A DNA stretch of 64,000 nucleotides from the NCBI RefSeq assembly GCF_000247645.1, contig NZ_AHWA01000005.1, positions 248,001-312,000 of the forward strand, given 5' to 3'. The notes beneath the pieces were generated by a model. That model worked only from the letters and a program-made list of their open reading frames with translations. It did no database searches and was not told the origin of the DNA. Numbering within the stretch: position 1 is the first letter of the stretch; each line of letters begins with the position of its first letter. Both the position numbers and the translations under genes were made by a program. This document shows positions 31,192-39,741 of this stretch, in pieces. The stretch is from Salinibacterium sp. PAMC 21357 (lineage in GTDB: Bacteria > Actinomycetota > Actinomycetes > Actinomycetales > Microbacteriaceae).

Positions 31192-32826
31192 CTATTCGCC
31201 CGAAGCGCCGAGGTCGGCAGCCCAGGGGTAGTAGAGATACACGAAGGATGCGGGAGCACCCGTGACGCGGTCATTCATGAACAGTCGCACTGCAGGATCG
31301 ACGATCGGGATCCACGGGAGATCCTCCATCGCCGCAGCCTGCGCCTCGTTCACGAGTTCAGCGCGCTCGCCGTCGTCTTCGGTGGCAGCGGCTTCGTCAA
31401 GCAACGAGTCAATTGTTGAGTTGCTGTACTCGTTGTAGTTCTGAGATCCACCGGTTCCCACAATTCCGCGGAGGAACGCAAGCGGGTCAGGAACATCCAT
31501 GTAGTTGTAGGTGACAAACGCGTCGTGACCTTCCCGTGCAGCGGGGTCGGAGAAGAACGCTCCGAATTGTGCGCTCGGCACACCTTCTGGCTCAACGGTG
31601 AGTCCAATAGCGCGGGCGCCGTTGGAGATTTCCGAGATGATGTCGGCATAGTAGGTGCGCTCTGAGGGGTAGACAATCTTGATCGGCGCGGTCAGATCGA
31701 CCGTGGCGTCCTTGAGAACTTCTTTGGCGCCTTCGATGTCGGTTGTTGTCGGTGCAAGTTCTTCGCGACCATCGGTGAACTCGCTGTCGCCGTAGGCCCA
31801 TCCGTTATCGGGAACGAGCGAGCGTGATGCGCTCGCGGTGCCCTCGAAGACGGTAGCCGCAATGGCGTCACGGTCGGTGGCCATCATGAGTGCTTGACGA
31901 ACGGCAGGATCAGCGAAGACTCCGTTTCCGGTGCCGATGATCGCCACCAGCTGCAGTGAGTTGCCGAGGTAAAGACTTCCCTCGGTCGAACTCTGAAGTG
32001 ACTTCAAAGCGCCAAGGGGCACATCGTAGGAGCCGTCGATTGCGCCAGTGTCGAGAGCGGTAGCGATAGCTGCTGCATCAACGATGAAGTTGATGTCGAC
32101 CTGAGCGGCCTGCGCCTGCTTGTCGCTGTTCCAATAGTTGTCGTTCTTGATCAACGAGATCGACTGACCTTGATCCCAGTCGCCAACGGAAAATGGGCCG
32201 GTGCACATGACCTTGCCGGTCGGGTTTCCGAAGGATTCTCCAGCGGCTTCGCGGAAGTCCTGCTGAATGACGGTACCGACGGGCGTGACCATGTACGAGT
32301 TGAACGCTGCGTCAGGCTTGGTGAGCGTGACGGTGACTTCCCAGTCGGCGGTCTTCTCGATGGAGGCGATGTTGCTAACGAGCCCTCCGGCCCAGTAGCT
32401 TCCTTCGCTGGCGTCTTGGTGACGACTCAGGCTGTAGACGACATCATCGGCGGTCATTTCTTGACCGTCCCAGAACTCAACGCCCTGGCGAATTGTGTAG
32501 ATGTAGGTCAGGTTGTCTGGGGTTTCAACCTTTTCGGCCAGCCCCGGTTCGATGGTGAAGTCAGGCTGCAGCTGCATGAGACCTTCACACAGGTTTGCCA
32601 CGACAGTGTTTTCTGCGTAGTTGAACGATTTGATGGGGTCGAGCGAGGCTGGCTCGCCAAACGGGAGGTTCCACGTCACCAGGTCGAGCTCGCCGGTCGC
32701 GGCGGGGGTGAGAGTGAGGAGGTCGTTTGTGTCGACCCCAACTGTCGTGTCGTTGCCTGCGCCTGAAGCGCAGCCGGTCAGTGCGATGGCCAGAATACTG
32801 GCGATCGCGATTGCTTGTTTCTTCAT
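31192..32826 (-). CDS. Peptide/oligosaccharide ABC transporter solute-binding lipoprotein (family 5)
   Basis: A 544-residue family 5 binding protein. The signal ends in a lipobox ALTGC with Cys19 lipidated. The mature protein shows the family pattern WNLPFGEPASLDPIKS, CEGLMQLQPD, YTIRQGVEFWDGQEMTADDVVYSLSR and the C-terminal LPWIPIVDPAVRLFMND. The family binds di- and oligopeptides, nickel chelates, opines and some oligosaccharides. Divergent LacI control is more usual for sugars, while the C45 hydrolase at the operon end points to an amide, so the ligand may be an acylated amino sugar or peptide conjugate. It is first in the operon; AGGAGC lies upstream of its ATG. Confidence 0.9.
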   Translation of the reverse strand: MKKQAIAIASILAIALTGCASGAGNDTTVGVDTNDLLTLTPAATGELDLVTWNLPFGEPASLDPIKSFNYAENTVVANLCEGLMQLQPDFTIEPGLAEKVETPDNLTYIYTIRQGVEFWDGQEMTADDVVYSLSRHQDASEGSYWAGGLVSNIASIEKTADWEVTVTLTKPDAAFNSYMVTPVGTVIQQDFREAAGESFGNPTGKVMCTGPFSVGDWDQGQSISLIKNDNYWNSDKQAQAAQVDINFIVDAAAIATALDTGAIDGSYDVPLGALKSLQSSTEGSLYLGNSLQLVAIIGTGNGVFADPAVRQALMMATDRDAIAATVFEGTASASRSLVPDNGWAYGDSEFTDGREELAPTTTDIEGAKEVLKDATVDLTAPIKIVYPSERTYYADIISEISNGARAIGLTVEPEGVPSAQFGAFFSDPAAREGHDAFVTYNYMDVPDPLAFLRGIVGTGGSQNYNEYSNSTIDSLLDEAAATEDDGERAELVNEAQAAAMEDLPWIPIVDPAVRLFMNDRVTGAPASFVYLYYPWAADLGASGE

Positions 32827-32893
32827 TGAATATTGCTCCTAGGTAGGTGACACCTGAACGCCAAGATGCATGCTGTGTGGGAAAACCTAGTTG

Positions 32894-32933
32894 ACCAAAA
32901 CGTTTTGGTGGGAAAAAGCCCAAAACGTTTTAC
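32894..32933. promoter_or_regulatory. Twin LacI-family operators in the divergent promoter region
   Basis: A perfect 16-bp palindrome ACCAAAACGTTTTGGT (32894-32909) and a second site CCAAAACGTTTTAC (32920-32933) share the core AAAACGTTTT (32897-32906 and 32922-32931). The centres are 25 bp apart. The central CG and A/T arms match LacI/GalR operators such as CcpA-like sites. They lie between the peptide-type ABC operon and its divergent LacI gene and could control both. Confidence 0.75.
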
Positions 32934-32962
32934 ATTTCCGTAACCTGCGGTACTCTGCCTCT

Positions 32963-34012
32963 GTGAGCAACGGTCTGGCGCGGCGACGAGCGACAATCCA
33001 TGACGTCGCCAAGCAGTCCGGCGTCTCGATCACTACGGTTTCTCATGCTCTGAACGGCAAAGGGGTCATCGCAAAAGCGACCCGTCAGCGCGTTATCGAT
33101 ACCGCTGCCGACTTGGGGTATAGCCCCGATGCGATCGCCCGCGGGTTGCGCAGCCGTCGCTTAGGAATTCTCGGGCTCGTGATCCGCCCGCTCGACACGC
33201 TCGGCTCCTACCAGCCAGAAGGCGTCGACTACTTTTTGCGGTTCGCGGGAGCCGCCGCGGTCGAGGCATTGGATCGTGGCTACGGTCTCGCACTGATGCG
33301 AGACCCCACCGTGGGAAACGCGCCCGGGATTGCTCTCGCGGCCGATGGTTTCATCATTTCCGACCCTGTTGCAAACGATCCCGTGATCGCTTTGCTCGAC
33401 CGCAATGGGATCCCGGTTGTCGCCGTTGGCCGCGATATTGAGCGGCCAGACTTCACCGCCTGGCTGGGCGCAGGCACCGTCACCAATACGGATGCCGTTG
33501 TTCGTCACCTTGCCGAGCGCGGTGCCGAACGCATCGCGCTGGTAACCGGCGAAGACAACAACTCGTGGAATGCCGATAGCGAGAAGACCTACCGAGAATG
33601 GGCAAAAAAGTCTGGACAGCCAGCGCTCGTTTATCACCAAGATGAGGGCTTAGGTGAAGCCGGTGGCCGGGCACTGGCCGAGGAAATGATTGCGTCTGAC
33701 GCGTCGCTTCCCGACGGCATCTACTGTTTGACCGGCCGACACGCGGCCGGGGTTCAAGCAGGCCTGCAGGCTGCCGGGTACCAAGTACCGGGCGACATCA
33801 TGATTGTGGCCGGATCTGACTCCGAGCAGACTCGCAACAGCGCGCCCCCGATTACCTCTATTGATCTGGCACCCGAGGCGACGGCCAAAGCAGCTGTAGC
33901 GTTCTTGGTAGAACTGATCGACGCCGACAGCGATGCGGAGGTTCTGCCGCCCGCGGTCAGCTACCAAATCCGGGATCGGGCATCAACGCGTCGAGTCGCT
34001 GCCCTCTCGTAA
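32963..34012 (+). CDS. LacI-family regulator of the peptide-type ABC/C45 operon
   Basis: A 349-residue regulator. The HTH is RATIHDVAKQSGVSITTVSHALNGKG, followed by the hinge helix and a sensor domain with LGILGLVIRPL. The GTG at 32963 is chosen because longer in-frame starts (TTG at 32891) would place coding sequence across the two operators at 32894-32933. No clear Shine-Dalgarno precedes it. Divergent placement and operators imply control of the importer at 26651-32826 and of itself. Confidence 0.85.
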   Translation: MSNGLARRRATIHDVAKQSGVSITTVSHALNGKGVIAKATRQRVIDTAADLGYSPDAIARGLRSRRLGILGLVIRPLDTLGSYQPEGVDYFLRFAGAAAVEALDRGYGLALMRDPTVGNAPGIALAADGFIISDPVANDPVIALLDRNGIPVVAVGRDIERPDFTAWLGAGTVTNTDAVVRHLAERGAERIALVTGEDNNSWNADSEKTYREWAKKSGQPALVYHQDEGLGEAGGRALAEEMIASDASLPDGIYCLTGRHAAGVQAGLQAAGYQVPGDIMIVAGSDSEQTRNSAPPITSIDLAPEATAKAAVAFLVELIDADSDAEVLPPAVSYQIRDRASTRRVAALS

Positions 34013-34044
34013 CCACGCTCACTCCCGCCCACGTGGCTGCCGAG

Positions 34045-35412
34045 TCAGAGCGGGCTCGTTAGTCCCTCAAACAGGAGACCGCGGCCCAGAATGTTCTCGG
34101 CGGCGCGATGACCGGAGCGCAGCGCCGCGGTGACGGTGGCGGGGTCATCCGTCCAGGTTGCTTCGCCCGCAAAGTGCAGCACGTTCTCCACCGGGGTGGC
34201 CATCAGGTCGTGGTCTTCGGGCGTGGATCCCGGGGCCATGTAGGCGTACGACCCGTACGAGTAGGGATCGTCTTGCCAGCGCGTTACGAGCACGTCGTCG
34301 GGTTGCTCAACGCGCTCGCCGTAGAGGCCGCGCAGGGCATCGAGAACGGAGGAGTTGATTTGCTCGTCGCTCCAGTCGCGCGCTTCGATGGCGCTGGGGC
34401 CGGCCGCGAACGTGAGCAGGGTGGGGACACCGTGCAGGTCAGTGAGGTCGTACCAAGAGTGCCACCACTTGCCGGCCTCGCCCTGCTGGCGAATCGCATA
34501 GACGTTCTCATCCCAAAAGCGAGTGGGGAAGCGCAGAAAAACCTTCTCAAAGTTGTTCATTTCGAAGCCATCAATGGCGTGGGTGAGCCACTCGGGTAGT
34601 GCTGGCTCGAACGCGAGATCGCCGCTCTTGAGCACCCCGATCGGCACCGTTACGACCACGCGGTCCGCAGTGAACTCGCCCTGCGCGGTGGCAACCGTGG
34701 CGCCCGTCTGCGACCAGCGGATGCCGGTGACCACATGCTCGAGACGCACGTCGAGCCCCGCCGCGAGATTGGTGGCCAGCTCGTCATAGCCGTTAGGGAA
34801 AACAACCTCGTCGCCCTCGACCGTGTCATCGTCGAGACCGTGCGCATCGAGAAGCCCGGCATGCACGCCATACTGCTCCTCAGAGCGGTGCAGCACGAAC
34901 TCGCGCACGCGCTCCGCCCGATCAGGGTTCCAGCCGAGGGCGGAAAGCGCGACGTCGGCCGCCTGCTCATAGGTTGAGCCGAGAGTGGAAGCCTGCACCG
35001 CCGTCGCAAGATGGGCGTCGAAGGTGCGTACGTCATCCGCGAACTGGGCGACAGCGTCGTCGCTGAGGCGCTCGCCGGTGGGGCTGTAGTACGCGATGGG
35101 GCGGCCGGTGGGCTGGTAGCTGCCGACCGTGAACTCGACCGTGCGCATGCCGAAGGCGTTGACGATGTCGGTGAGGGGGTTGTCGTCGACGCCGTGAATC
35201 CAGGATGCTCCGCGGTCGGTGGCGACGTCGCCGGAGCGTTCGGTGTGGGTGCGGCCACCGGTGCGGTCGCGGGCTTCGAGCACGAGCACGCGTTGGCCAG
35301 ACTGGGCCAGAAAGCGCGCCGCGGTGAGGCCGGAGACTCCGGCGCCGACGACGATGGTGTCGAAGGCTGTCGCGGCAGGGTCGACGGTGGGCGCGCTAGC
35401 GAAGTCGGTCAT
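34045..35412 (-). CDS. Flavin-dependent amine oxidase (monoamine oxidase family)
   Basis: A 455-residue FAD enzyme. The dinucleotide motif is VVGAGVSGLTAARFLA (GAGVSG at 23-28), with Glu46 in LVLEARDRTGGRTHT. The C-terminal FAD motif LHFAGEATWTDDPATVTAALRSGHRAAENIL is clear. The family oxidises amines, polyamines or tryptophan-like substrates with release of hydrogen peroxide. The ATG at 35412 is chosen because it begins just before the flavin fold; the frame runs further upstream to 35478 without protein-like sequence. It is convergent with the LacI gene, 32 bases apart, and has no operon partner. Confidence 0.87.
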   Translation of the reverse strand: MTDFASAPTVDPAATAFDTIVVGAGVSGLTAARFLAQSGQRVLVLEARDRTGGRTHTERSGDVATDRGASWIHGVDDNPLTDIVNAFGMRTVEFTVGSYQPTGRPIAYYSPTGERLSDDAVAQFADDVRTFDAHLATAVQASTLGSTYEQAADVALSALGWNPDRAERVREFVLHRSEEQYGVHAGLLDAHGLDDDTVEGDEVVFPNGYDELATNLAAGLDVRLEHVVTGIRWSQTGATVATAQGEFTADRVVVTVPIGVLKSGDLAFEPALPEWLTHAIDGFEMNNFEKVFLRFPTRFWDENVYAIRQQGEAGKWWHSWYDLTDLHGVPTLLTFAAGPSAIEARDWSDEQINSSVLDALRGLYGERVEQPDDVLVTRWQDDPYSYGSYAYMAPGSTPEDHDLMATPVENVLHFAGEATWTDDPATVTAALRSGHRAAENILGRGLLFEGLTSPL

Positions 35413-35575
35413 GAGGTCACAGTAGCAACGTGGTGCTGGGTTCGGCTGACCTTGAGATCGGCGCAGGGTGTAACTCACCTGCGCAGACTCTCCGCCGCGG
35501 ATAACTAGCAGAAAAGTAGATCTCTGATTGCCCGAGTGGACGCGCTAGTAGGCGGTCAGCGATCTCAGCGCACTC

Positions 35576-36235
35576 TCAGTCGAGGGGTGCGTCGTCAAGG
35601 TACCGCAATGAGAACTCATTCAAGTGCCCCGCCAATACTTCTCGGACTCGGTCAAGGTCTCCGCTGGCGATGGCGTCGGCGATGACGGCGTGATCCGCAT
35701 ACCTCATGCGGGCGGATGCGCGTGCGGGGCCTACGGCGATGATCATCATCTTGATCTGGCCGCTGAGCTGGCGCCAGGATTTTGTGAGCGTTGCGTTGCC
35801 GGTCAAACGGCAAATGAGTTCGTGAAACCCGAGGTCGGCCTCGATCTGGGCGGCGAAACTAAGTGATTCATCCTTCAGCGGCATCAGTGCATCGCGGAGA
35901 CGAGCGGCAACGGCCTCGCGGTCGGGACGCGCCGCGAGAAGTGACGCCGCCAGCGACTCTAGTGCGCCGCGCACTTGAAACACTTCGGCGATTTCCTTCG
36001 CCGTCATTCTGCGAACGCTGAGGTGCCCCTTGCCATCGCCGACAAGGAGACCCTCCGCTTCAAGGGGGCGTAGCGCTTCGCGCAACGTGCCTCGGCTCAC
36101 GTTAAGTTCTTCGGCAAGGCGCATTTCAACGATGTGCGCGCCAGGCTCAAGCGAGCCGGCAATGATCGCTTCGCGAACATGGGCAGAACAGCGCTGTCGC
36201 AGGGTGCGCTTGTCGAACTTCACCTCAAGACTCAT
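35576..36235 (-). CDS. GntR/FCD-family transcriptional regulator
   Basis: A 219-residue regulator. The winged helix covers about 10-75, with EMRLAEELNVSRGTLREALRPLEAEGLLV, and the FCD sensor domain covers about 85-215, where the histidine-containing segments DLGFHELICRL and YADHAVIADAI supply likely metal ligands. The ATG at 36235 follows TTGACA and a perfect palindrome AATGTTAACATT (36241-36252); no Shine-Dalgarno is visible, so the mRNA may be nearly leaderless. It is divergent from the catabolic operon at 36472, the probable target. Confidence 0.87.
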   Translation of the reverse strand: MSLEVKFDKRTLRQRCSAHVREAIIAGSLEPGAHIVEMRLAEELNVSRGTLREALRPLEAEGLLVGDGKGHLSVRRMTAKEIAEVFQVRGALESLAASLLAARPDREAVAARLRDALMPLKDESLSFAAQIEADLGFHELICRLTGNATLTKSWRQLSGQIKMMIIAVGPARASARMRYADHAVIADAIASGDLDRVREVLAGHLNEFSLRYLDDAPLD

Positions 36236-36252
36236 TGTCAAATGTTAACATT
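36236..36252. promoter_or_regulatory. Candidate autoregulatory operator of the GntR gene
   Basis: TTGTCAA (plus strand, 36236-36242) abuts the perfect palindrome AATGTTAACATT (36241-36252). TTGTCAA is the complement of TTGACAA, the motif found twice in the promoter of the divergent catabolic operon. Confidence 0.45.
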
Positions 36253-36385
36253 ATTTAGCGCTTACGAAAACTATTTCGAAACAGCCTTTAGTGACCCGAT
36301 GTCGCGCTCGGGGCGCATCTGGCGCGGCCGGGCGGGATGATCGACGTCGCCATCAGGGCTCCCGGAAAATTGCGTGGGGTAAAAT

Positions 36386-36415
36386 TGTTGACAAAACTTG
36401 CATAAGTGTTGACAA
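36386..36415. promoter_or_regulatory. Candidate promoter and GntR operators of the catabolic operon
   Basis: TGTTGACAA occurs at 36386-36394 and 36407-36415, a 21-bp period equal to two helical turns. The first copy contains a -35-like TTGACA (36388-36393) with GACAAT (36411-36416) at 17-bp spacing as a possible -10, so a bound regulator would cover both elements. TTGTTGACAA is close to the inverted-repeat form of GntR/FCD sites. Confidence 0.5.
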
Positions 36416-36471
36416 TAATAACTATTGGTTCGCGAACAACGGCGACCAGACAGACTTACGAAGAGGTAAGA

Positions 36472-37392
36472 ATGACATTCGAAACGAATGACCGCACAAG
36501 CTCGGTGGGTTTCATCGGCGTCGGCGCAATGGGCCTACCCATGGCACGCAATGTCTTGCGAGACCGTCCTGTCGTCCTGTACGACGTCGATGCAGAACGA
36601 ATGAGCGAGCTCGCGAACTTAGGCGCCGTTGTCGCGTCATCTCCCGAACATGTTGCGCGACTGGCTGCAACCGTGGTCGTCATGGTGGCTACCCCGGCGC
36701 AACTACACGCAGTCCTGTTCGGCCCGGGAGGGGCAGCTTCTGCTCTCACTGCTGAGCACACCCTGATCATTACTAGTTCAGTGGGCATCGGAGCGATAAA
36801 GGACGTCGAGACCGCCCTTGCCGGTCACGGCGTGGGCATCATCGACGCGCCAGTCACCGGGGGAGTCGCTCGAGCAACGACGGGAGACCTCACCATCCTT
36901 GCTGGCGGCAGCCCCGAACTCCTTGAGCGGGCACGCCCCGTACTCGAAGCAATGTCCGGCCGCATCGCCATCTGCGGAGATGCCGTTGGGGACGGCCAAG
37001 CTGTGAAGTTGGTCAATCAACTACTGTGCTCGGTACACCTCGCCGCCGCCGCTGAAGCGCTCGCTTTTGCTCGTGCTCTCGGCCTCGATCCGGCGGCGGT
37101 GCTCGATGCCGTCGAGACGGGCGCGGCTGGTTCATTCATGCTCAGCGACCGAGGACCGCGCATGGTCTCGGTTGATGACCCGCCCGTGTTGAGTGCTGTC
37201 GACATTTTCGTCAAGGATACGGAGCTCGTACTCACCGCCGCGCGCGCCGCCGGCTTGGATGTGCCGTTTGCAGAACTCACCGCAACTCGTTTCTTAGCGG
37301 CACGCGAGCGTGGGTGGGGCCGCCGCGATGATGCCACGATCATCGAGCTGTACACGACCCCCACCCCACAACTAGAGGAGATCTCGTCATGA
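36472..37392 (+). CDS. NAD(P)-dependent beta-hydroxyacid dehydrogenase family protein
   Basis: A 306-residue member of the 3-hydroxyisobutyrate/tartronate-semialdehyde dehydrogenase family. Nucleotide motif GFIGVGAMGLPMA is at 13-25. The substrate motif DAPVTGGVARATTG is at 125-138, and the catalytic Lys179 lies in GQAVKLVNQLL. AAGAGGTAAG provides the ribosome-binding site for the ATG at 36472. It is first in an eight-gene operon and overlaps the aldo/keto reductase by 4 bases. In the pathway it would oxidise a hydroxy-acid intermediate of the sugar being degraded, but the substrate is unknown. Confidence 0.86.
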   Translation: MTFETNDRTSSVGFIGVGAMGLPMARNVLRDRPVVLYDVDAERMSELANLGAVVASSPEHVARLAATVVVMVATPAQLHAVLFGPGGAASALTAEHTLIITSSVGIGAIKDVETALAGHGVGIIDAPVTGGVARATTGDLTILAGGSPELLERARPVLEAMSGRIAICGDAVGDGQAVKLVNQLLCSVHLAAAAEALAFARALGLDPAAVLDAVETGAAGSFMLSDRGPRMVSVDDPPVLSAVDIFVKDTELVLTAARAAGLDVPFAELTATRFLAARERGWGRRDDATIIELYTTPTPQLEEISS

Positions 37393-38369
37393 AATACATC
37401 AATATTGGGCGCAGCGGACTTCAAGTTTCCGCCGTCACTCTGGGGTGCATGAGCTATGGCGACCCCGGCCAAGGCGCTCACGGGTGGAGCTTGCCGGAGG
37501 AGGAAAGCCGAAAGTTCATCCGCCTCGCGCTTGAACGGGGAATTACGATGTTCGACACCGCGAACATCTATTCCATGGGTCACAGCGAGGAAATTGTGGG
37601 GCGCGCCCTCAATGACTTCGCGTCTCGCGACGACGTCGTCATCGCGACGAAAGTCCACGGCGCTATGCGCCCTGGTCCGAATGGTGGTGGCCTCTCTCGC
37701 CGCCACATCATGGAGCAAGTCGACGCTAGCTTGCGCCGTCTTGGCACCGACTACATTGACCTCTACCAGATCCATCGCTTCGACCCGGCAGTGCCGATAG
37801 AGGAGACTCTCGAAGCGTTGCATGATGTCGTCAAGGCCGGCAAAGCTCGCTACCTCGGCGCCTCGTCCATGTATGGGTGGCAGTTCGCCAAGCTCCAATA
37901 CACCGCACGATTGAACGGTTGGACTCCCTTCATCTCGATGCAGGCGCAATACAACTTGCTCACTCGCGAAGACGAGCGTGAGATGTACCCGTTCTGCCTC
38001 GACCAAGGCATCGGCGCGCTCCCGTGGAGCCCCCTTGCCAGAGGCAAACTCACCCGCGATTGGGACGAAACATCGAGCCGGATCGACTCCGATCCGCTTT
38101 TCCCCAAGCTGTACAACCAGTTCGAGTCTGAGGACCGCAAGATCGTTGAGTCCGTGGCCGAAATCGCCGCCGAACGCGGCGTCACGCGCGCCCAAATTGC
38201 CCTGGCATGGGTCATGAGTCGACCCGTTGTCACGTCGCCCATCGTCGGGGCGACGAAACTGTCCCACCTCGAAGATGCCGTTGCGGCCGCAGAACTCACC
38301 CTTACCGACAGTGAGATTTCGCGCCTCGAAGAACACTACGTGCCCCACGCTGTTGAGGGTTTCGTCTAA
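37389..38369 (+). CDS. Aldo/keto reductase
   Basis: A 326-residue TIM-barrel oxidoreductase. The catalytic tetrad is visible: Asp56 (MFDTANIY), Tyr61, Lys88 (IATKVHG) and His129 (LYQIHRF). NADPH-binding segments lie at PWSPLARGKL and PIVGATKLSHLEDA. The sequence resembles the YdjG/Tas-like group acting on sugars, aldehydes and glyoxals. It starts within an ATGA overlap with the dehydrogenase gene. An enzyme of this type could act on a keto or aldehyde sugar within the operon. Confidence 0.9.
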   Translation: MKYINIGRSGLQVSAVTLGCMSYGDPGQGAHGWSLPEEESRKFIRLALERGITMFDTANIYSMGHSEEIVGRALNDFASRDDVVIATKVHGAMRPGPNGGGLSRRHIMEQVDASLRRLGTDYIDLYQIHRFDPAVPIEETLEALHDVVKAGKARYLGASSMYGWQFAKLQYTARLNGWTPFISMQAQYNLLTREDEREMYPFCLDQGIGALPWSPLARGKLTRDWDETSSRIDSDPLFPKLYNQFESEDRKIVESVAEIAAERGVTRAQIALAWVMSRPVVTSPIVGATKLSHLEDAVAAAELTLTDSEISRLEEHYVPHAVEGFV

Positions 38370-38424
38370 GCCAGCACAATCCGCTTTCCCACTCATTTCA
38401 AAGAAGAAATCAGGAGAACATCAC

Positions 38425-39741
38425 ATGTCATTCGACCTCACTCGCCGCTCGCTCCTTACTGTGGGGATGGGCGGCCTCACACTGGCCGCTCTAGCCGCCT
38501 GCAGTGGTGGCGGTAACACCGGTGCGCTGCCCAAGCCTGGCGAGACTCCAACGTTCGGCGGTAGCCTGCGCATGTCGCAGTACGGCACCGCGGAACGCAA
38601 GGCGCGCCTCGATAAAATGTTTGCTCTTTACACGAAACAGTTCGGCGGAGAGGTCAAAGTATCTGCCGTCGAGAGCGCCAGCTATGGCGAGAAACTCGCG
38701 ACAGAGATGGCAGGCGGTGCCGCGGCTGACATCGTCCCGATGTACCAGTCCCTCGTCGCCGAATACGCCCGCAAGGACCTATTGGCCGACCTTGATGGGT
38801 GGCCAACCATCACCGACGTATCCGGGCTGGACCAAGTCTCGATCACCTCTGGGGTCATCGACGGCAAGCGCACGGCTCTGCCGCTCGGCGATAACTCGTA
38901 CGCTGCCTTCTACGACCGCACCCGACTGAAGCAACTCGGCTTCGAGCCGCCCGAGCCGGGCGACTCCTGGGAAGACTTCATCCGGTTCTCGAACGACGTC
39001 AGCACCAAGTCGGGTGGTAGCTACTTCGGCACGATGGATGCCGGCGCCGACATGAATCTCTTCGAAGTGTTTCTCCGTCAGCGCGGCGTCTCGCTCTACG
39101 ACGGTAGCGCCCTCGGGTTCACCGCCGCTGACGCGGAAGCGTGGTTGGGGATGTGGGAAGACCTCCGCAAGTCTGGAGCAGCACCTTCCGCCGATCGTAC
39201 GGCTGAGGCCGCAATTGGTGGATACGGCACCACGCAACTCGTCACGGGACAGGCCAGCAACTTCTTCATCTTCGGCAATGTTTTCAAAGCCTTTTCGGAT
39301 CTGACGGCAAGCGAGCTCGCCATCACGAGTCCCCCGATGCCGTCGGCGTCGGACTCCGGCCTCTACGTGCGTGCGTCGAACTGGGCCGCGGCCTACGCCC
39401 GTGGCAAGAACGTGGGCGACGCTGTTAACGTCATCCAATTCATGCTCAACGACCCTGAGGCCGTTGAAACGCTCGGCACTGAGTTTGGCGCACCGCCGAA
39501 CCTCGACCTGCGCGCTTCTCTCACCTATGACGCCGCCGACCAGGCGTTCGTCGACTACCTCGACCTCGTGGCCTCGGACTTCGCGCAGCCCATCGCCGAC
39601 CTCGCCGCGACGTTCCCGGCGGGGGCGACCAAGTCGGGGCAGGCTCTCAAGACGGTAAGCGAGACGGTCGCGTTCGGTGACCAGTCAGTCGTGGACGGTG
39701 CGGCTTCGCTCGTTGCTCAGATGGAAGGATTTCTTAAGTGA
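38425..39741 (+). CDS. Sugar ABC transporter solute-binding lipoprotein (Tat-type signal)
   Basis: A 438-residue family 1 binding protein. The signal contains a twin-arginine motif (LTRRSLL, Arg7-Arg8) followed by a hydrophobic core and lipobox LAAC, with Cys26 lipidated, so it is probably exported folded by Tat and anchored outside. CAGGAG precedes the ATG at 38425, which is preferred over the open frame from 38227. The mature protein has the usual MYQSLVAEYARKDLLADLDGW and YDRTRLKQLGFEPPEPGDSWEDF patterns. It is followed by two permeases coupled by stop-start overlap. Confidence 0.9.
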   Translation: MSFDLTRRSLLTVGMGGLTLAALAACSGGGNTGALPKPGETPTFGGSLRMSQYGTAERKARLDKMFALYTKQFGGEVKVSAVESASYGEKLATEMAGGAAADIVPMYQSLVAEYARKDLLADLDGWPTITDVSGLDQVSITSGVIDGKRTALPLGDNSYAAFYDRTRLKQLGFEPPEPGDSWEDFIRFSNDVSTKSGGSYFGTMDAGADMNLFEVFLRQRGVSLYDGSALGFTAADAEAWLGMWEDLRKSGAAPSADRTAEAAIGGYGTTQLVTGQASNFFIFGNVFKAFSDLTASELAITSPPMPSASDSGLYVRASNWAAAYARGKNVGDAVNVIQFMLNDPEAVETLGTEFGAPPNLDLRASLTYDAADQAFVDYLDLVASDFAQPIADLAATFPAGATKSGQALKTVSETVAFGDQSVVDGAASLVAQMEGFLK

